Shown in pieces: positions 1-11,124 of a stretch of DNA of 64,000 nucleotides. The translations under genes were made by a program, and so were the position numbers. The DNA is taken from contig NC_088295.1 in assembly GCF_032854445.1 (NCBI RefSeq), positions 58,759,249-58,823,248 on the forward strand, written 5' to 3'. Numbering within the stretch: the first letter of the stretch is position 1; each line of letters starts with the position of its first letter. The stretch comes from Liolophura sinensis. Its lineage: Eukaryota; Mollusca; Polyplacophora; Chitonida; Chitonidae. The notes below the pieces were generated by a model. It saw only the letters and a program-made list of their open reading frames with translations, searched no databases and had not been told where the DNA came from.

Positions 1-259
1 ATTTAGGAAAACTCCGGCTGGATGCGAACTTTGTCAAAAAAGAAAAGTGGAGCTGCAAACCCAGTATAGATCAAATACGCTGTTTATTAATGATATATCA
101 TTTAATGAGTTCCAATGTTTTGTGCGGTATCAGATAGCTCCATGACTTTTATTCATATCTTATAAAATAGTATAACCCATTAATTTTCATGTTATAATGA
201 CTGTATCTAAAGGTATTGGAGTTTTCCAGTATTAAGTCGTATGTAAATGTAAATTAAAA

Positions 260-480
260 TAATCTGTTAAATTTAACAGAAAGTCTGTCTTGGTGATGCC
301 AGAGTCTATCCTTTTGTTACAGCAGACTATTATGTCATTGTAGCAGATTATTCTGTTAAATATAGCACACATACTCTAGAAATTTAACCCAAAAATTGCA
401 TTTGACTACAGGATTAAGCTACAATAACAGAGTAAATTCATCACTCAAACAAGAGACTTTCTGTTAAAATAAATAGATTA
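260..480. mobile_element. MITE-like element, copy A
   Basis: A 221-bp segment is bounded by terminal inverted repeats of 27 bp (260-286 and 454-480) that match at 24 of 27 positions. The shared core is TTTAACAGAAAGTCT and its complement. The outermost TA on each side could be a TA target duplication, as in Tc1/mariner-related MITEs. The left arm also contains a perfect 16-bp palindrome at 264-279. There is no internal ORF. The family is not named. Confidence 0.6.
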
Positions 481-492
481 ATTTTTTCTCAG

Positions 493-703
493 TGTACAGA
501 TGGACTGCCCACAGTGCGCTTATCAAAAACACAGATCAGATAACATATTGATGGTTAGACTGAAGGCTTCGTTGCCTATACACGTTAAAATAAACGGTGT
601 TGTCAACAACGCTCTTCGCGGCTATTACAAACAATTTACGATTACCGAAAGCGGGGAATTTCTACCATTGCGCAATGTGACGTTGTATGCTTTAGAAACC
701 TAA
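493..703 (+). CDS. Probable 3' terminal exon of an unrecognised gene, copy A
   Basis: A pyrimidine-rich acceptor (ttttttctcag, ending at 492) is followed by an open frame. Its ATG at 500 begins MDCPQCAYQK, and it runs 67 residues to TAA at 701-703. An AATAAA signal lies at 729-734. The segment is richer in GC than its surroundings. Between the two block copies it differs by a single base (Gly to Ala near residue 52), while neighbouring non-coding DNA varies more. The exon could be entered in phase 2 at 493 or in phase 0 at 500. Upstream exons would lie outside the window for this copy. A CPxC pair sits near the start; no domain is recognised. It could also be a chance ORF. Confidence 0.4.
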
Positions 704-728
704 AGCGATCTGTACATACAGTGAATAC

Positions 729-734
729 AATAAA
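729..734 (+). terminator. Polyadenylation signal AATAAA, copy A
   Basis: AATAAA lies 25 bases after the stop codon at 703. It is kept at 30281-30286 in copy B. It supports 493-703 as a terminal exon, although no clear GU-rich element follows. Confidence 0.35.
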
Positions 735-1039
735 CGTCAAACCCTAGTCCATAAATTAGGCCTATAATAGGCTAAAACAACGCCGGGTGTGTCAACACGG
801 AAGATGAGATAACATATTTAATGTTGGCTTGGAAAGGCCAGTTAAGGATATCACATTCCCTGGTATAGAGAACACTTGACTATTACTCTAAAGTTAACTG
901 CGGCAGACTGTTTCCGGTCACGGGCATTTCCAAACTTCTCTCTTTGTTTTGAAAGTTACGAAAGTCGTATATACCGTATACGATAAAATCAGTGTACATT
1001 GTCATAATCCCTGTTCATTTAATAACACGCAAACGTACA

Positions 1040-1360
1040 CCAATATATGTTACTTTGTAAGATCTAGATCATTAGTTACAAACTTAAAACACAGCAGACA
1101 TGTTCAGTCTAATATCCAGATCAATAATTATATAATCAAGCCAAAGCAGAGAAGCGGTCTGCACAAAAGCACAACGTCATGATTTTGTAATATCTACATA
1201 GTCAATTACAACCCAAGGCAGAGATGTTCCTTCACACGGTTTAATATAACTTGCCGTCATTTTGTAATATCCATACCAGTAAATACAAACTTAAGCTAAA
1301 GCAGTGATGTTCACACTCTATGACATACAGTGCCGTAATCTTGTGAAATAACCAGGACGA
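1040..1360 (+). repeat. Degenerate tandem repeat of about 85-100 bp
   Basis: Phrases such as 'gccgtcattttgtaatatcc' followed by 'caaagcagagatgttc' recur at about 1060, 1170, 1255 and 1335. Copy B (about 30590-30800) keeps fewer units. This accounts for part of the roughly 440 bp missing there. Confidence 0.5.
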
Positions 1361-1640
1361 CACCTATGAATGCTGAGATGTTACTGTTAAGTAATGGTTC
1401 AATTAGCCATTCAGCTAATTAAGATGATGTCGGCAAACAGTCTTGTGTCTCCAGTACAGCCAAGCCTCAGCAACATGCGCCAGTAAGCGAGACGCCAAAC
1501 GGCAGATTCCAGGTGTACAAACAATTTGAACGTGGAGACGCTTAACCATACATGTACACGATTGACCACCGATGATCACAACACGCCAGCCCCGGGACTG
1601 GGGTCAAGAAATGTGGTTTTGTTGTACCAAAGGCGTACTG

Positions 1641-1671
1641 GGAGTTGGGGTGGGGGTGGGGGGGGGGGGGG
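1641..1671 (+). repeat. G-rich tract with quadruplex potential
   Basis: Runs of 4, 5 and about 14 G separated by single T bases. It lies inside a segment present only in copy A. Its ORFs on both strands are low-complexity artefacts. Confidence 0.8.
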
Positions 1672-2590
1672 TTTGTTTTGTCATTGACTTCAGATTGTCT
1701 CTCTCTATGTCTGTTGTATTGAGGCCAGCTTCCTGGTTGGTTTTAAAAGTATCCCCTTTCAAGTTTACTTTTGCGGATAAAGGAGCATTGATAAGAAACG
1801 CAAACAACCATATAAACTAGAATTTTGTGGCAAATCCTTATTTATTCACTTTTCGATATGTCTTCAAAAAATCTTTGCTGTATTACAATTTTGCGTTACC
1901 TTTTGGCGTTGTGATTTGGGCTAAGAACTGTGCAAAATGGTCATATTTTGGTGCCTTGTGGCTATCTCTGTGTGTGTCAATGAGACGTCACATTTCACAT
2001 GAAACAAAGGTCTTCCTTTAAATCAGTGTTTCGATCTACCTGAGCATTAACAAATTCCACACATCAAAGACTCAAAGGTGTTCACAAATCCACAAGGAAT
2101 TACTAGAGCTAGCAATCAGATACAGTAACATTTACAATGGACTGCACATGCTGTATGAGGTCAGGATCAACAATTGACATTATACGTCCTTCGTGCGTGT
2201 AAACCAGTGCTCATGCCCTGTGAAGACTCAAGCCTGTAGACCACATGTTAAATCACCTCCTTGTTTGTACATCTGTGCTTTCTGTTTGACATCTCGGTTA
2301 CTGAGGCGTATATAAGTGTTACCTTACGGTGAGTTACCTCGTTAGTGATGCCATTCAGTAAACTGACTGTCACATGGAATTAGGTATTAGATTACCTTCC
2401 CGGAACTGGTTAACCACTGTGTGTATGTGTATCACTTAGGCTAAATGTTGTTGGGGAATTGCTAGAATTGGACAGTGTACTTCTTTTGTTTCCAAAAGCA
2501 CAGGTAGCCACTTATCAGATGAGTGGCATAAAACTGTTTAGAACTGAGATAGTTCATACTGAAGAGGGATTTCGCCGATTACGTGTGACC

Positions 2591-2654
2591 ATGGCAACTA
2601 TCATATTGTCATCGCTCCTGAGCTTTTACTATCTATGCTGTAGTCTTTCATATA
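2591..2654 (+). CDS. Probable signal-peptide first coding exon, copy A
   Basis: The ATG sits in a strong start context (gaccATGG). It is followed by a hydrophobic stretch beginning MATIILSSLLSFYY and then CC-S-L-S-Y, typical of a secretory signal peptide. After 21 codons plus one base comes a consensus donor (gtaagt at 2655). The exon therefore ends in phase 1. The cysteine-containing exon at 7860 begins in the matching phase and could be its partner across an intron of about 5.2 kb. Both are kept in copy B. A secreted product is inferred; no family is recognised. Confidence 0.45.
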
Positions 2655-3027
2655 GTAAGTCGATACAGACATATGTCTATCAGATCTATGTGTGATTGGG
2701 TGATCGGAATTCAAGATTATCAGATGTCCACCGATGATTCACTTTTAACCCAAAGCATCGTAAATCTGACAAAAATATCAAGCATACTAAAATGTTGAAT
2801 ATATTATAACCATGCGTGTTTAAACTTTTCCATGTGTGGATATATATCTCTCAGTTGGCACACTCCACAAAATGAACAATGTGCTAATCAGCGATAACAA
2901 AGATGAACAGATTTGTTGAAACGGTTTTTTTATCTGTCTATAACCGGTTAACGTCCCTAAATATCTTACATAACTAAATGATGAGGTGTCGAATGTTTTG
3001 CCTCATATATAATCTTAACTCATACGG

Positions 3028-3225
3028 GTGTTTCAAAATATGAGCCAGCGTCACCTCAATGATAGCCTTCCCACTAAGGAAAGTCCATTTACTGGTGCCA
3101 AACTAGCCACGGATGCGGACAAGAAAGCATTAATTAGCGAAGTTAGTATAGATGGAAGAGTTCAGCAAACACAGCTGATGTTAACCCAGATTGTGCTTGC
3201 TGCATGGATACAAGGTTGGCTTTGA
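3028..3225 (+). pseudogene. Open frame kept in both copies but truncated in copy B
   Basis: The copy A frame (ATG at 3040, beginning MSQRHLNDSLPTK) runs to 3225. In copy B (about 32092-32240) the frame is kept without indels for about 50 codons, then ends early at a TAG. About seven amino acids differ in that span, more than in the other candidate exons. No splice sites or family are recognised. It may be a decaying exon or non-coding DNA. Confidence 0.15.
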
Positions 3226-5744
3226 AGATATAATACGTAGAAACATTGCTAGAGCCATCTTGAAGTTTAGCGATTTCTGGTCACATTACATAATCTAACA
3301 TGGCCACAAAACCGCCTTACTTACTTTGCTTTATTTTTGTCGCGAGGTCATTTGTTTCCAGAAAAACTGCTGTGATTCCTCAAAAAGCAACCAAAAAGTG
3401 TTTTGAACTTATAATCAAACCCGACGTCCTTCGTCAAGGTCGCAAAGTCGTAAATACGTAACTGTAGCAACTGTGCGGTTATTTTGCTAACTGTTATCAG
3501 CTGTATACCCAGATGACTTTCCAATCCTCAATTCGATTCGGTTATTTATACAGGACTTTGTTATCTGTACTAAATTAGATATTAAATAACCCTTGGAACG
3601 CATGGGGACAGAGGTCCATATTCAACTCGGTATAATATATTTGTTACTCTGCTCCCTTCGCAGAACAAAAAATCACATTCACATCTCACAGTTTTATGAT
3701 TCACACGTGCATTAAAACTTCTAACAAAAATGACCCGTGCAGAGTCAGCATAAAGCCGAAGGTCTCAACAAGACCTTATACAAAGGAGTATATGAAATAG
3801 TTGCATCTTACATTTGAGTAATTGAATATATGAGTAATAATAATAGTTGCTTAATTACTATTTTGCGCAACCTCGAAAAATGTCATGGAATTCTGACCCG
3901 AAGTTTTACTTAATGAGATATTAGAGATTCTTAACGGTCGAAGAAAGATTGAGTTGGTCAAAGTACAAGATGTTTTCATAAGTCTTTTATTGAATCATAA
4001 AGACAAAGGTCATTGACAGCAGTAGAAAAAGAACAAGGTAAAAACCTACCTGTGGTCGATGAAGTCAAAGGACTCAATCCAGGCTTTATGAAGATAGATG
4101 ATTAATATGAGTATAGAGAAGATGTGTTTATGTTATACTTCATGTATGATCACACAAGTTCAAAGATTAATACTCAGTTAAGCTCAGCAGAATTCTGGTA
4201 ACTTCAAAAGCTGTCCAAACATTTCTGGGAGATATAAAAATGCACATACTTGCGCCGGTTAGGGTACAACACATGTAACATGAATGACTGATTGATTTTG
4301 CTGATTCAATGATCAGTATTCGCCAAACACGATTATAATACGATCCTGTAGAGATAATTTTATCGTACAATTAACTGAAGATATATGGACGTTTCACATA
4401 CATATTTACAAATGATTGATTTGTTGATGAATTGATGGAAGGTTCATTAGCTGCGTCAATGGACAGGCTGTTGGCCGGATAGACGGATAGATGGCTGGGT
4501 GGATGATTGGGTGAATGATTTATGGATTTGAATATAAATGAATAAATTGTTAAAGCAACCAAATGATTGTTTCCAGGCCAAGATTAATCAATCCTTTCAA
4601 ATCAAGAGTACAAAAAACCAAACTTATCACAGGAAGATAAGTCAAAGAATTATATATGTAATAAACCGAAGAAATTAAAATTTAATCTTACTCTTTACAA
4701 GAATGTTTCCTAACTTACACTGATTGACTGATTGATCGGTCGCTTAATCTGACAAGCATTGTCCGTGAATCAAAGATGGAAACGTTTCTGTCACCTTTTT
4801 TGTTTGCCAAAATGAATACACTTGCAATCTTAACACAATCATTTCGGTAGACAATCTAAGGTCACATTGAATACTGAGTTCAGATAATGCAGTTAAATGT
4901 ATCGTCAGACCTTCACCAGTGACCCTAATAAATGTATTTGACCCCTTATCACTAGCTTATCGCAGCTTAAAATATAAGGAAAAAAAACATTCAAATTGTC
5001 TCCAGTTTTTGTGTCTAAAGGACAAATAAAATAAAAAGAATTTGTATTTGACAATGTAACAAATTGGTTACGCCATTAATTGTCCGTGGACAAAGGTTAT
5101 CCTGAACTTAAAATCACATTGACTGAAACTCCATGAGAAAAAAGCAAACAAAATCTCAAGTTGTCTGTTTGTGGTTTAGGTTAGTAAAAAGGTGGTAAAA
5201 CAACTGGTTTGTCTACACAACAAACTTCGTCAGAATTGATCATAGGCGTCTTAGACTATCCAAGGTAATTGTGTAGTGCAATAAAGCTCTGGTTAAACCT
5301 ATTCAACCGACCCGTTATATTTACCTGCGCTAATTGGATAATGCGCCAAGTAGACAAGGTGTGATATATCGCAGCGTGTATATTATTAAAATTTACAACG
5401 AGGCGATAATGGATTTCCCTTTTTCCGCCCGAAACAAGGTTTCCTGTCTGTTTTACCAGATCACTTCAATTTTCACTGCTGTCTCCTACTGTTCTACTGT
5501 TATTCTGTTATATTATATGGATTCATAGTCTAGGGCAGTTTTGCACCACATAAGCCTCCTTATTGATTTATGCCATACCATATTTACCCGCTGGTTCCTA
5601 CTGGGCTAACCCATTAGTACAAAGTCCAGTTTGCGATGCAGTATACAAAAGAGTTATTCTTATGAAACCATATGGAATGAAGTACCACTACATGCAGGAT
5701 ATCATCACTTGAATCTTCAGGGATATAATGACGTACAATACGAG

Positions 5745-5865
<121 letters not shown>

Positions 5866-7859
5866 ATATAATACACACAAGTAAAGTGTATATAGTCAAG
5901 ACTTTGGTCTTTTATAGTAAATGTCGACAAAACTGCATGGAGTCGAATTGGACATGCTTGGTTAAACATACCCAATTTCACGAGGCGAGTGGACATAAGG
6001 CAAAGTGTAGATCGACTTCAGACAAATAAAACCGATTTGTCTTTGTTCTTAAATCATAACTTTGGTTAACATATTGATTATAATATAGTTTCCATAATTA
6101 TAATTGTAAACACATCATTTATGCATTTGGATATTAAGTAAACTCGTGAACTTTAAACATATTCATTGCCCACTTTGTCTTGCAATAATACCCAAAGCAC
6201 CTTTGGATATAAATCCTCTGTGAGGTCAATGAAAACATAAAGGGGTGAATCAGAGAGGTAGATCTACACAGATAAGACAACACGGAGATTCCGTGGTTAG
6301 GTATATTATTTCTTCACATAAACCGCCCATTCAGCGAGATCAAGTGTAACCGTTTTGTCTAGATCAGCAAACAGTATGCACCGTTGTAAATCCCGCCAGG
6401 TTAACAGCAGTGATAGCCAAAGCCTTTATATTCACAAAAGCCCTGCCCGACTGTGCTAAACTATACTCCAGTCTTGCGTAACACACAAAGAAACGTTGTG
6501 ATTTAAGAGTGTACATTGCGGCAAAAGTGAGGCGTGCAGTTGACCCTCTATTGATACTATTATTGTTCTTATCCACAAAAAGCCTATATTTTTGACCCCC
6601 AGTCTCTGCCGTGCTTGCTGCCTAAGGCAAAACCCAACGCTTCGGATCTGATCTCACCCGATGACGTACTGCGCTTGCGTCAAATTACGTAAGGTTTGCT
6701 TTTACTCTTTCGGATCCCATGTACGGTGAAGCCAGTTCCTACAAAGGTTCCCAGTCGGTGTTAATGTGCTCGCAGTTATAATCCACCAGCCTTCTACGTC
6801 TTGAACCTGCTTTTGACCCGAACACTTGTTGAAGTATATACCGGTACCCTTTTCCCCACAGATAATAGTCTTAACATGTTTGAGTTAACCGTACAGGATA
6901 AGAGTGATCCTTAGTGATAAATCTATGCTGTCGTTTTAAGTATAACTGATTAATAGATACTTCGTAATACACGAGACTTACATGTCCCATGGACAACATT
7001 GTAAATGGGATCCCAATTGAACGTTTTAAATTAGTGTTTGAAACTGTGAATACAAAGAGCTGATCTGCTTTCCTATAATACGTGGAACCCTGTACACTGT
7101 ATATGTGACTCTGAGTGGGAGAATATCACTGAGTATTACAAGTAAATGTATGAAGGAAATTCCATTAAATTGCTCCACGCCTGGATGCATCGTCATGTCA
7201 ATATCTATAAACATTCATCCTGTGGTGGAATAAGATGAAATGCTGCAGCATTGAGTTTTTGCAGGGCAGATTATTTCTGAGCGCATTCACACAGCATTAT
7301 AAATGTAAGATTCTCTTTACTAAGAGATGCAGAGCGATAAAAGTTTATTTCCACGTGAACATGATGGTGATCGCATTAGTACTTGATTCCGAAAAGCAAT
7401 ATATAATCTGTACTAAATGGAAATGATTATCACATTTATTATAAACACGGATTAGATCTGACCCTCCCAGTTGGAAAGTGACAAAAAATGGAATTAAGAT
7501 AAAACAGCACAGAGAAAATTAGCTGTATTTGCCTACAAATGTGTTAAAGGCTTAGCTTCAAAGAAGCCGGCAGGTGCGAATTCTCAGTTCGACGATTATA
7601 ATTAGAGATTATGACAGAGTAAGCGATAACATATACCAACATAACACGGGATTTTCACAATCCTGGGTAAACTATACCTTCATAAGGTACCAGGCTTATT
7701 TAAGTTGTAAGTCGATAACAAGAAAACTGTCATTTCAGAACGATTTAATCGTAGGCCTTACCTCTCAACAATCCATGATCAAAGGGTTATTATATATACC
7801 CCCAGCGCTTGAGGACGACTTAAGTGTGCAAAACATTACTAATATTTTCACTTTATCAG

Positions 7860-8026
7860 AAACTACACACGAAGTGTGTATCGTCCAATGGGGATGTTTC
7901 CGTGGATGTGTGTACAAGGATTGTTATCCTATAACCCAAATTAACGCACCGTTTTCACGTACCACAATTCTCCTGCTTGGAAGAACGGGACAGGTCTCAG
8001 ATCTATTAGAAAGCACGGTACTGTAA
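7860..8026 (+). CDS. Possible cysteine-containing exon of a secreted peptide, copy A
   Basis: A branch-point-like TACTAAT and a pyrimidine-rich acceptor (ttttcactttatcag) end at 7859. Entered in phase 1 from the signal exon at 2591-2654, the frame is open to TAA at 8026 and gives a 76-residue joined product. After the signal sequence come four cysteines spaced C-x5-C-x3-C-x4-C, within the segment from CIVQWG to KDC. Open frame also extends upstream of the acceptor (from 7574), which weakens the exon limits. In copy B the C-terminal third is different because of an insert. It may be a small secreted peptide gene or a chance frame. Confidence 0.35.
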
Positions 8027-8211
8027 CACCACTTTATTTATGTCCTTTTGCTGCAACAATAACATAGAAGCAATATTCTAGGTAACACTGTGGCGATTTT
8101 CATGTAAATGTGCCTATATTCAAGTATATGCATACAACACAGTCCCTCCACCTTGAAGACAGATACAATACTCAAATAAATCATGGCGTAAAGGCAGAGT
8201 GGGAGAGAGGA

Positions 8212-8372
8212 GGGGCTAGGTGGTTTAGCGGTTATTGCCTTCTAGCACAGAACAATGACCCAGGACGATCTCACCAATGCGATCTTAATAATGAATTCAA
8301 CTCCAGCACCATTATGATGGACGCCGTCGTATCAGTAAAATATTCTTGAGTACAGAGGAAAACTCCAATCAA
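8212..8372 (+). mobile_element. tRNA-derived SINE, plus orientation, copy A
   Basis: It begins with a tRNA-like head (ggggctaggtggtttagcgg, a degraded box A region). It continues through the body words 'caatgacccagg' and 'ctcaccaatgcgat'. It ends with the 3' part whose complement reads 'gtactcaagaatatttt' and 'gacggcg', closing in 'aaaactccaatcaa'. The same family occurs on the minus strand at 40606-40757, 63550-63612 and 63721-63918. The internal part is shortened. I base the family on recognition of a repeat common in mollusc genomes; no family name is assigned. Confidence 0.65.
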
Positions 8373-8399
8373 ACATATAAAAATAAAACAAATACGCCA

Positions 8400-8407
8400 T
8401 GACGTCA
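8400..8407. promoter_or_regulatory. Isolated CRE octamer
   Basis: TGACGTCA just after the SINE, kept in copy B near 37583. A second isolated octamer is at 9778-9785 (copy B near 38858). There is no nearby gene start, so the role is doubtful. Confidence 0.15.
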
Positions 8408-9460
8408 ATAGCTCGCTTACAAGGGTAGCGGTAATCTACCGTGACGAGTTAATATAATAATTATGAACAGCTTCCTGTTTGACCTGCCAATAAACAACTT
8501 TGGCACCTGCCATGAAACTGAAATCATCATGCAACAATTCGTAAATAAAAGGATGTAACGCATTGTTTGGTCGTTTGCGTCGTCTTTAACGTCCTTTTGG
8601 TCTTGTATATCACAAGTAGGCAACAGGCCAGTCTTAATATCGAATTATAAGCAATTCTGCCTCACAAAATTGCCAAGTCGAAGACACCAGGCCTGATGCC
8701 ACATCCAGACACTGAAACTGACACGAGTTTTTTCCCTTGTCCTTAGAGATAGGCGATTTGAAAAAGTCTTAATTAAAAAGAAACCCTTGCATGCCAGAAA
8801 TGAATACATCAAAGAATTAACTGAAATTGATTTTGATTATGTATTCGGTGTTATTGGGTACAGTATAAAGATGAGTATAATTAAACATAACAATAGGAAG
8901 CTGGCAATTGCATTGTTCTCATTTTGTCTATCCAAGGAATTAATCCAAATCCATGCAATGATTATTATGGAACACAGACTGACACTGTGTTGGTACTGAA
9001 CTTGTTTGTCAACTTTAATTATCTTTGCCAATCAACATATTAATTCTTTAATAAGGTGTCATTTTTGCCCTTTATCAACACAGTGGTATGCCACATAAAT
9101 CTAACCTGAAGGTCCGTGTACCGTTATGTGATAATCTATGTTGACACATGTCAATGGTCAATGTAAATCTTGTTATAGATTACTAAATGACATTTAACAG
9201 TATTTGTTGTGGATCATAACGGTGACACAGTTTTACCCACGTGTGTATTTATCCACAATAAACGTTTGAATCTTTTGTCCATGGCTTAAATGTAAAAAAT
9301 GTACATTTGTACAAATGTAAAAAAGATTTCCAAAAAAAAAGACTGAACACCTGAGCATAAAAAGTTGTAATCTTACCAGGCAATGACGAATACAAAAACA
9401 CGTCTTCTATGGGTAGGATGCGAACTTATCATTTTATATGATTAGCCTTGTCTCCAGATC

Positions 9461-9770
9461 TTTATTATATTGCTAACTAATCTTACATATATATTTTTTT
9501 CTGTTATACGGGTTAAAGTTTATATAAAACCGCACTAAAGTCTACTATCTTATAACGAGTCCTTAATACAGAGAAGGACAACCACCAGATATTTGTCAAA
9601 TTGTAGAGCGATGCCAATTAACGGATCCTCCCGAAATCGCCACTATCTTACTCTTACACGCGGATGGATTCTACAGATTCAAGATCACTTAGAACTATAC
9701 TAGACATATATGGCATTGCAGAGCAATGTCAAATAACGGATCCTTGCCGAAATTTATAGACGTGTGAAAC
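9461..9770. other. Block-specific segment, copy A
   Basis: Between shared flanks, copy A has about 310 bp here that do not resemble the roughly 220 bp at the matching site in copy B (38630-38847). Copy A holds two related motifs about 117 bp apart, at 9603 and 9720, with 'taacggatcct' as their common core. There is no ORF. Confidence 0.6.
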
Positions 9771-11010
9771 TTAAGCTGACGTCATGCATGTGCATCTAAC
9801 GGTTTTATTCACATGGAAAACGAGATTGTCAACATGTCTAGGAGAAAAATTAAAAAACAAAATCTGGACAAATAGTGCAAAGTGTAAGACATATGTATTG
9901 ATGTAATTAAAAATAACTGGGAAATTGGCGTATCATTAGGAGTGTCTTGTATATATGCTCATAGGCTTGATTACCCATAACGTTTTGTTCATATAATTGC
10001 AATCAGACACACGCATATATAGTCTGAGGACTTCCATATTGCATGTTGTTATCAACTGTCTGGTTTGCACTTATCACCTCAGTAAAACTTAAGTTATAAG
10101 TATTACCTGATGGTTAATTACCATAATATTTTAACCAATTAATGGATGTTTAGACGATGATATAGAGATCTGTTATGTATTGTATTCCAAAATGTGAGAG
10201 CGTATTAGAGAAGCGTTAATGAGTCTGAAGGAACGGTTATAAGGCGTACACACATCCTGGATTCGATAAACCACTTAAGACAAAAAGATCGAGTTTTATA
10301 CGGACCTCCTTTCCCAACTGGTAGTGCAATTATTGTACGACCTGTCCATCCTCGAGCTCATTAAAATCCCAAACAACAGGTGTATCATTGGTCTAAAACA
10401 AAAGCTTATAGTTAAGTCAAAAAGTATAAAGATTAAGATGTAACATGCTGCTCTATAAAAAGTTGACGTGTCCATTGAATGCGTGTAAAGTGCCTTCCTG
10501 AAAAACGTCCCTAAAGTGATTAAAATGTTATTAACTTTATAGGTGCCTCATATAAACAATAGGTTACCTTTAGAACAAGAGTATGTGTTAGACGTTGGAC
10601 GCCAAGCAGACAGATATGCACGTTAATAACGCGATACGATGTTAATAGACCCTTGTCCATAAGTGGTGCAGAAAGTCACAATAACAGCCTATCCTAATAC
10701 TGTGCTTCGTTTTAAAATTGAAATGCGCGAGACATTTCTAAAAATATTTTGTTTCTTCCTTTATGGATTTAGCAATTTAGCTCATTGACTGCTTGTTTTG
10801 TCAAGCAGGGCTACATGTATAATGATGGCAAAGAAAGGAATGGTCGGGCTTTGTTTTAAGTATGAACAGAACAAGGACAGATTCCACACAATCATTTCTT
10901 AAGTTTTATACCTCGTCACATTGCTTAGATTCTGATTTAAATTTTTATAGCGCCTACAATTAAGCTCTAAAATGGTGTTTTGAAATTTTGAATTAATTCA
11001 GAAATATTTT

Positions 11011-11124
11011 TGTGGAGTCGAACTCGGTTGCTATTAGAATTAAAAATATTGTAAGCTGTGGACGTCACTGAATTGATACAATGTCTAGACCGTCTCTCTA
11101 ACCAACTGAGCTATGGCGCCAACT
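11011..11124 (-). mobile_element. tRNA-like SINE head remnant, copy A
   Basis: On the minus strand, ggcgccatagctcagttgg followed by ttagag is a classic box A region. About 90 bases on, gagttcgactcc is a box B. The spacing is too long and no 3' acceptor-stem partner is visible, so it is a SINE fragment and not a tRNA gene. Copy B (40152-40262) has part of the box A flank altered. Confidence 0.45.

Noticed and set aside
7574-7859. Upstream part of the 150-codon ORF as a single-exon gene
   Set aside because: The frame is broken in copy B upstream of 36870. Only the part after the acceptor at 7859 has independent support.
8110-8349. 79-codon ORF near 8.1-8.3 kb and its copy at 37311-37532
   Set aside because: It lies mostly over the SINE at 8212-8372 and its copy, so it is not a host gene.
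11011-11124. tRNA gene on the minus strand
   Set aside because: A box A and a box B are visible but about 90 bases apart, with no matching 3' acceptor stem. This is a SINE remnant.
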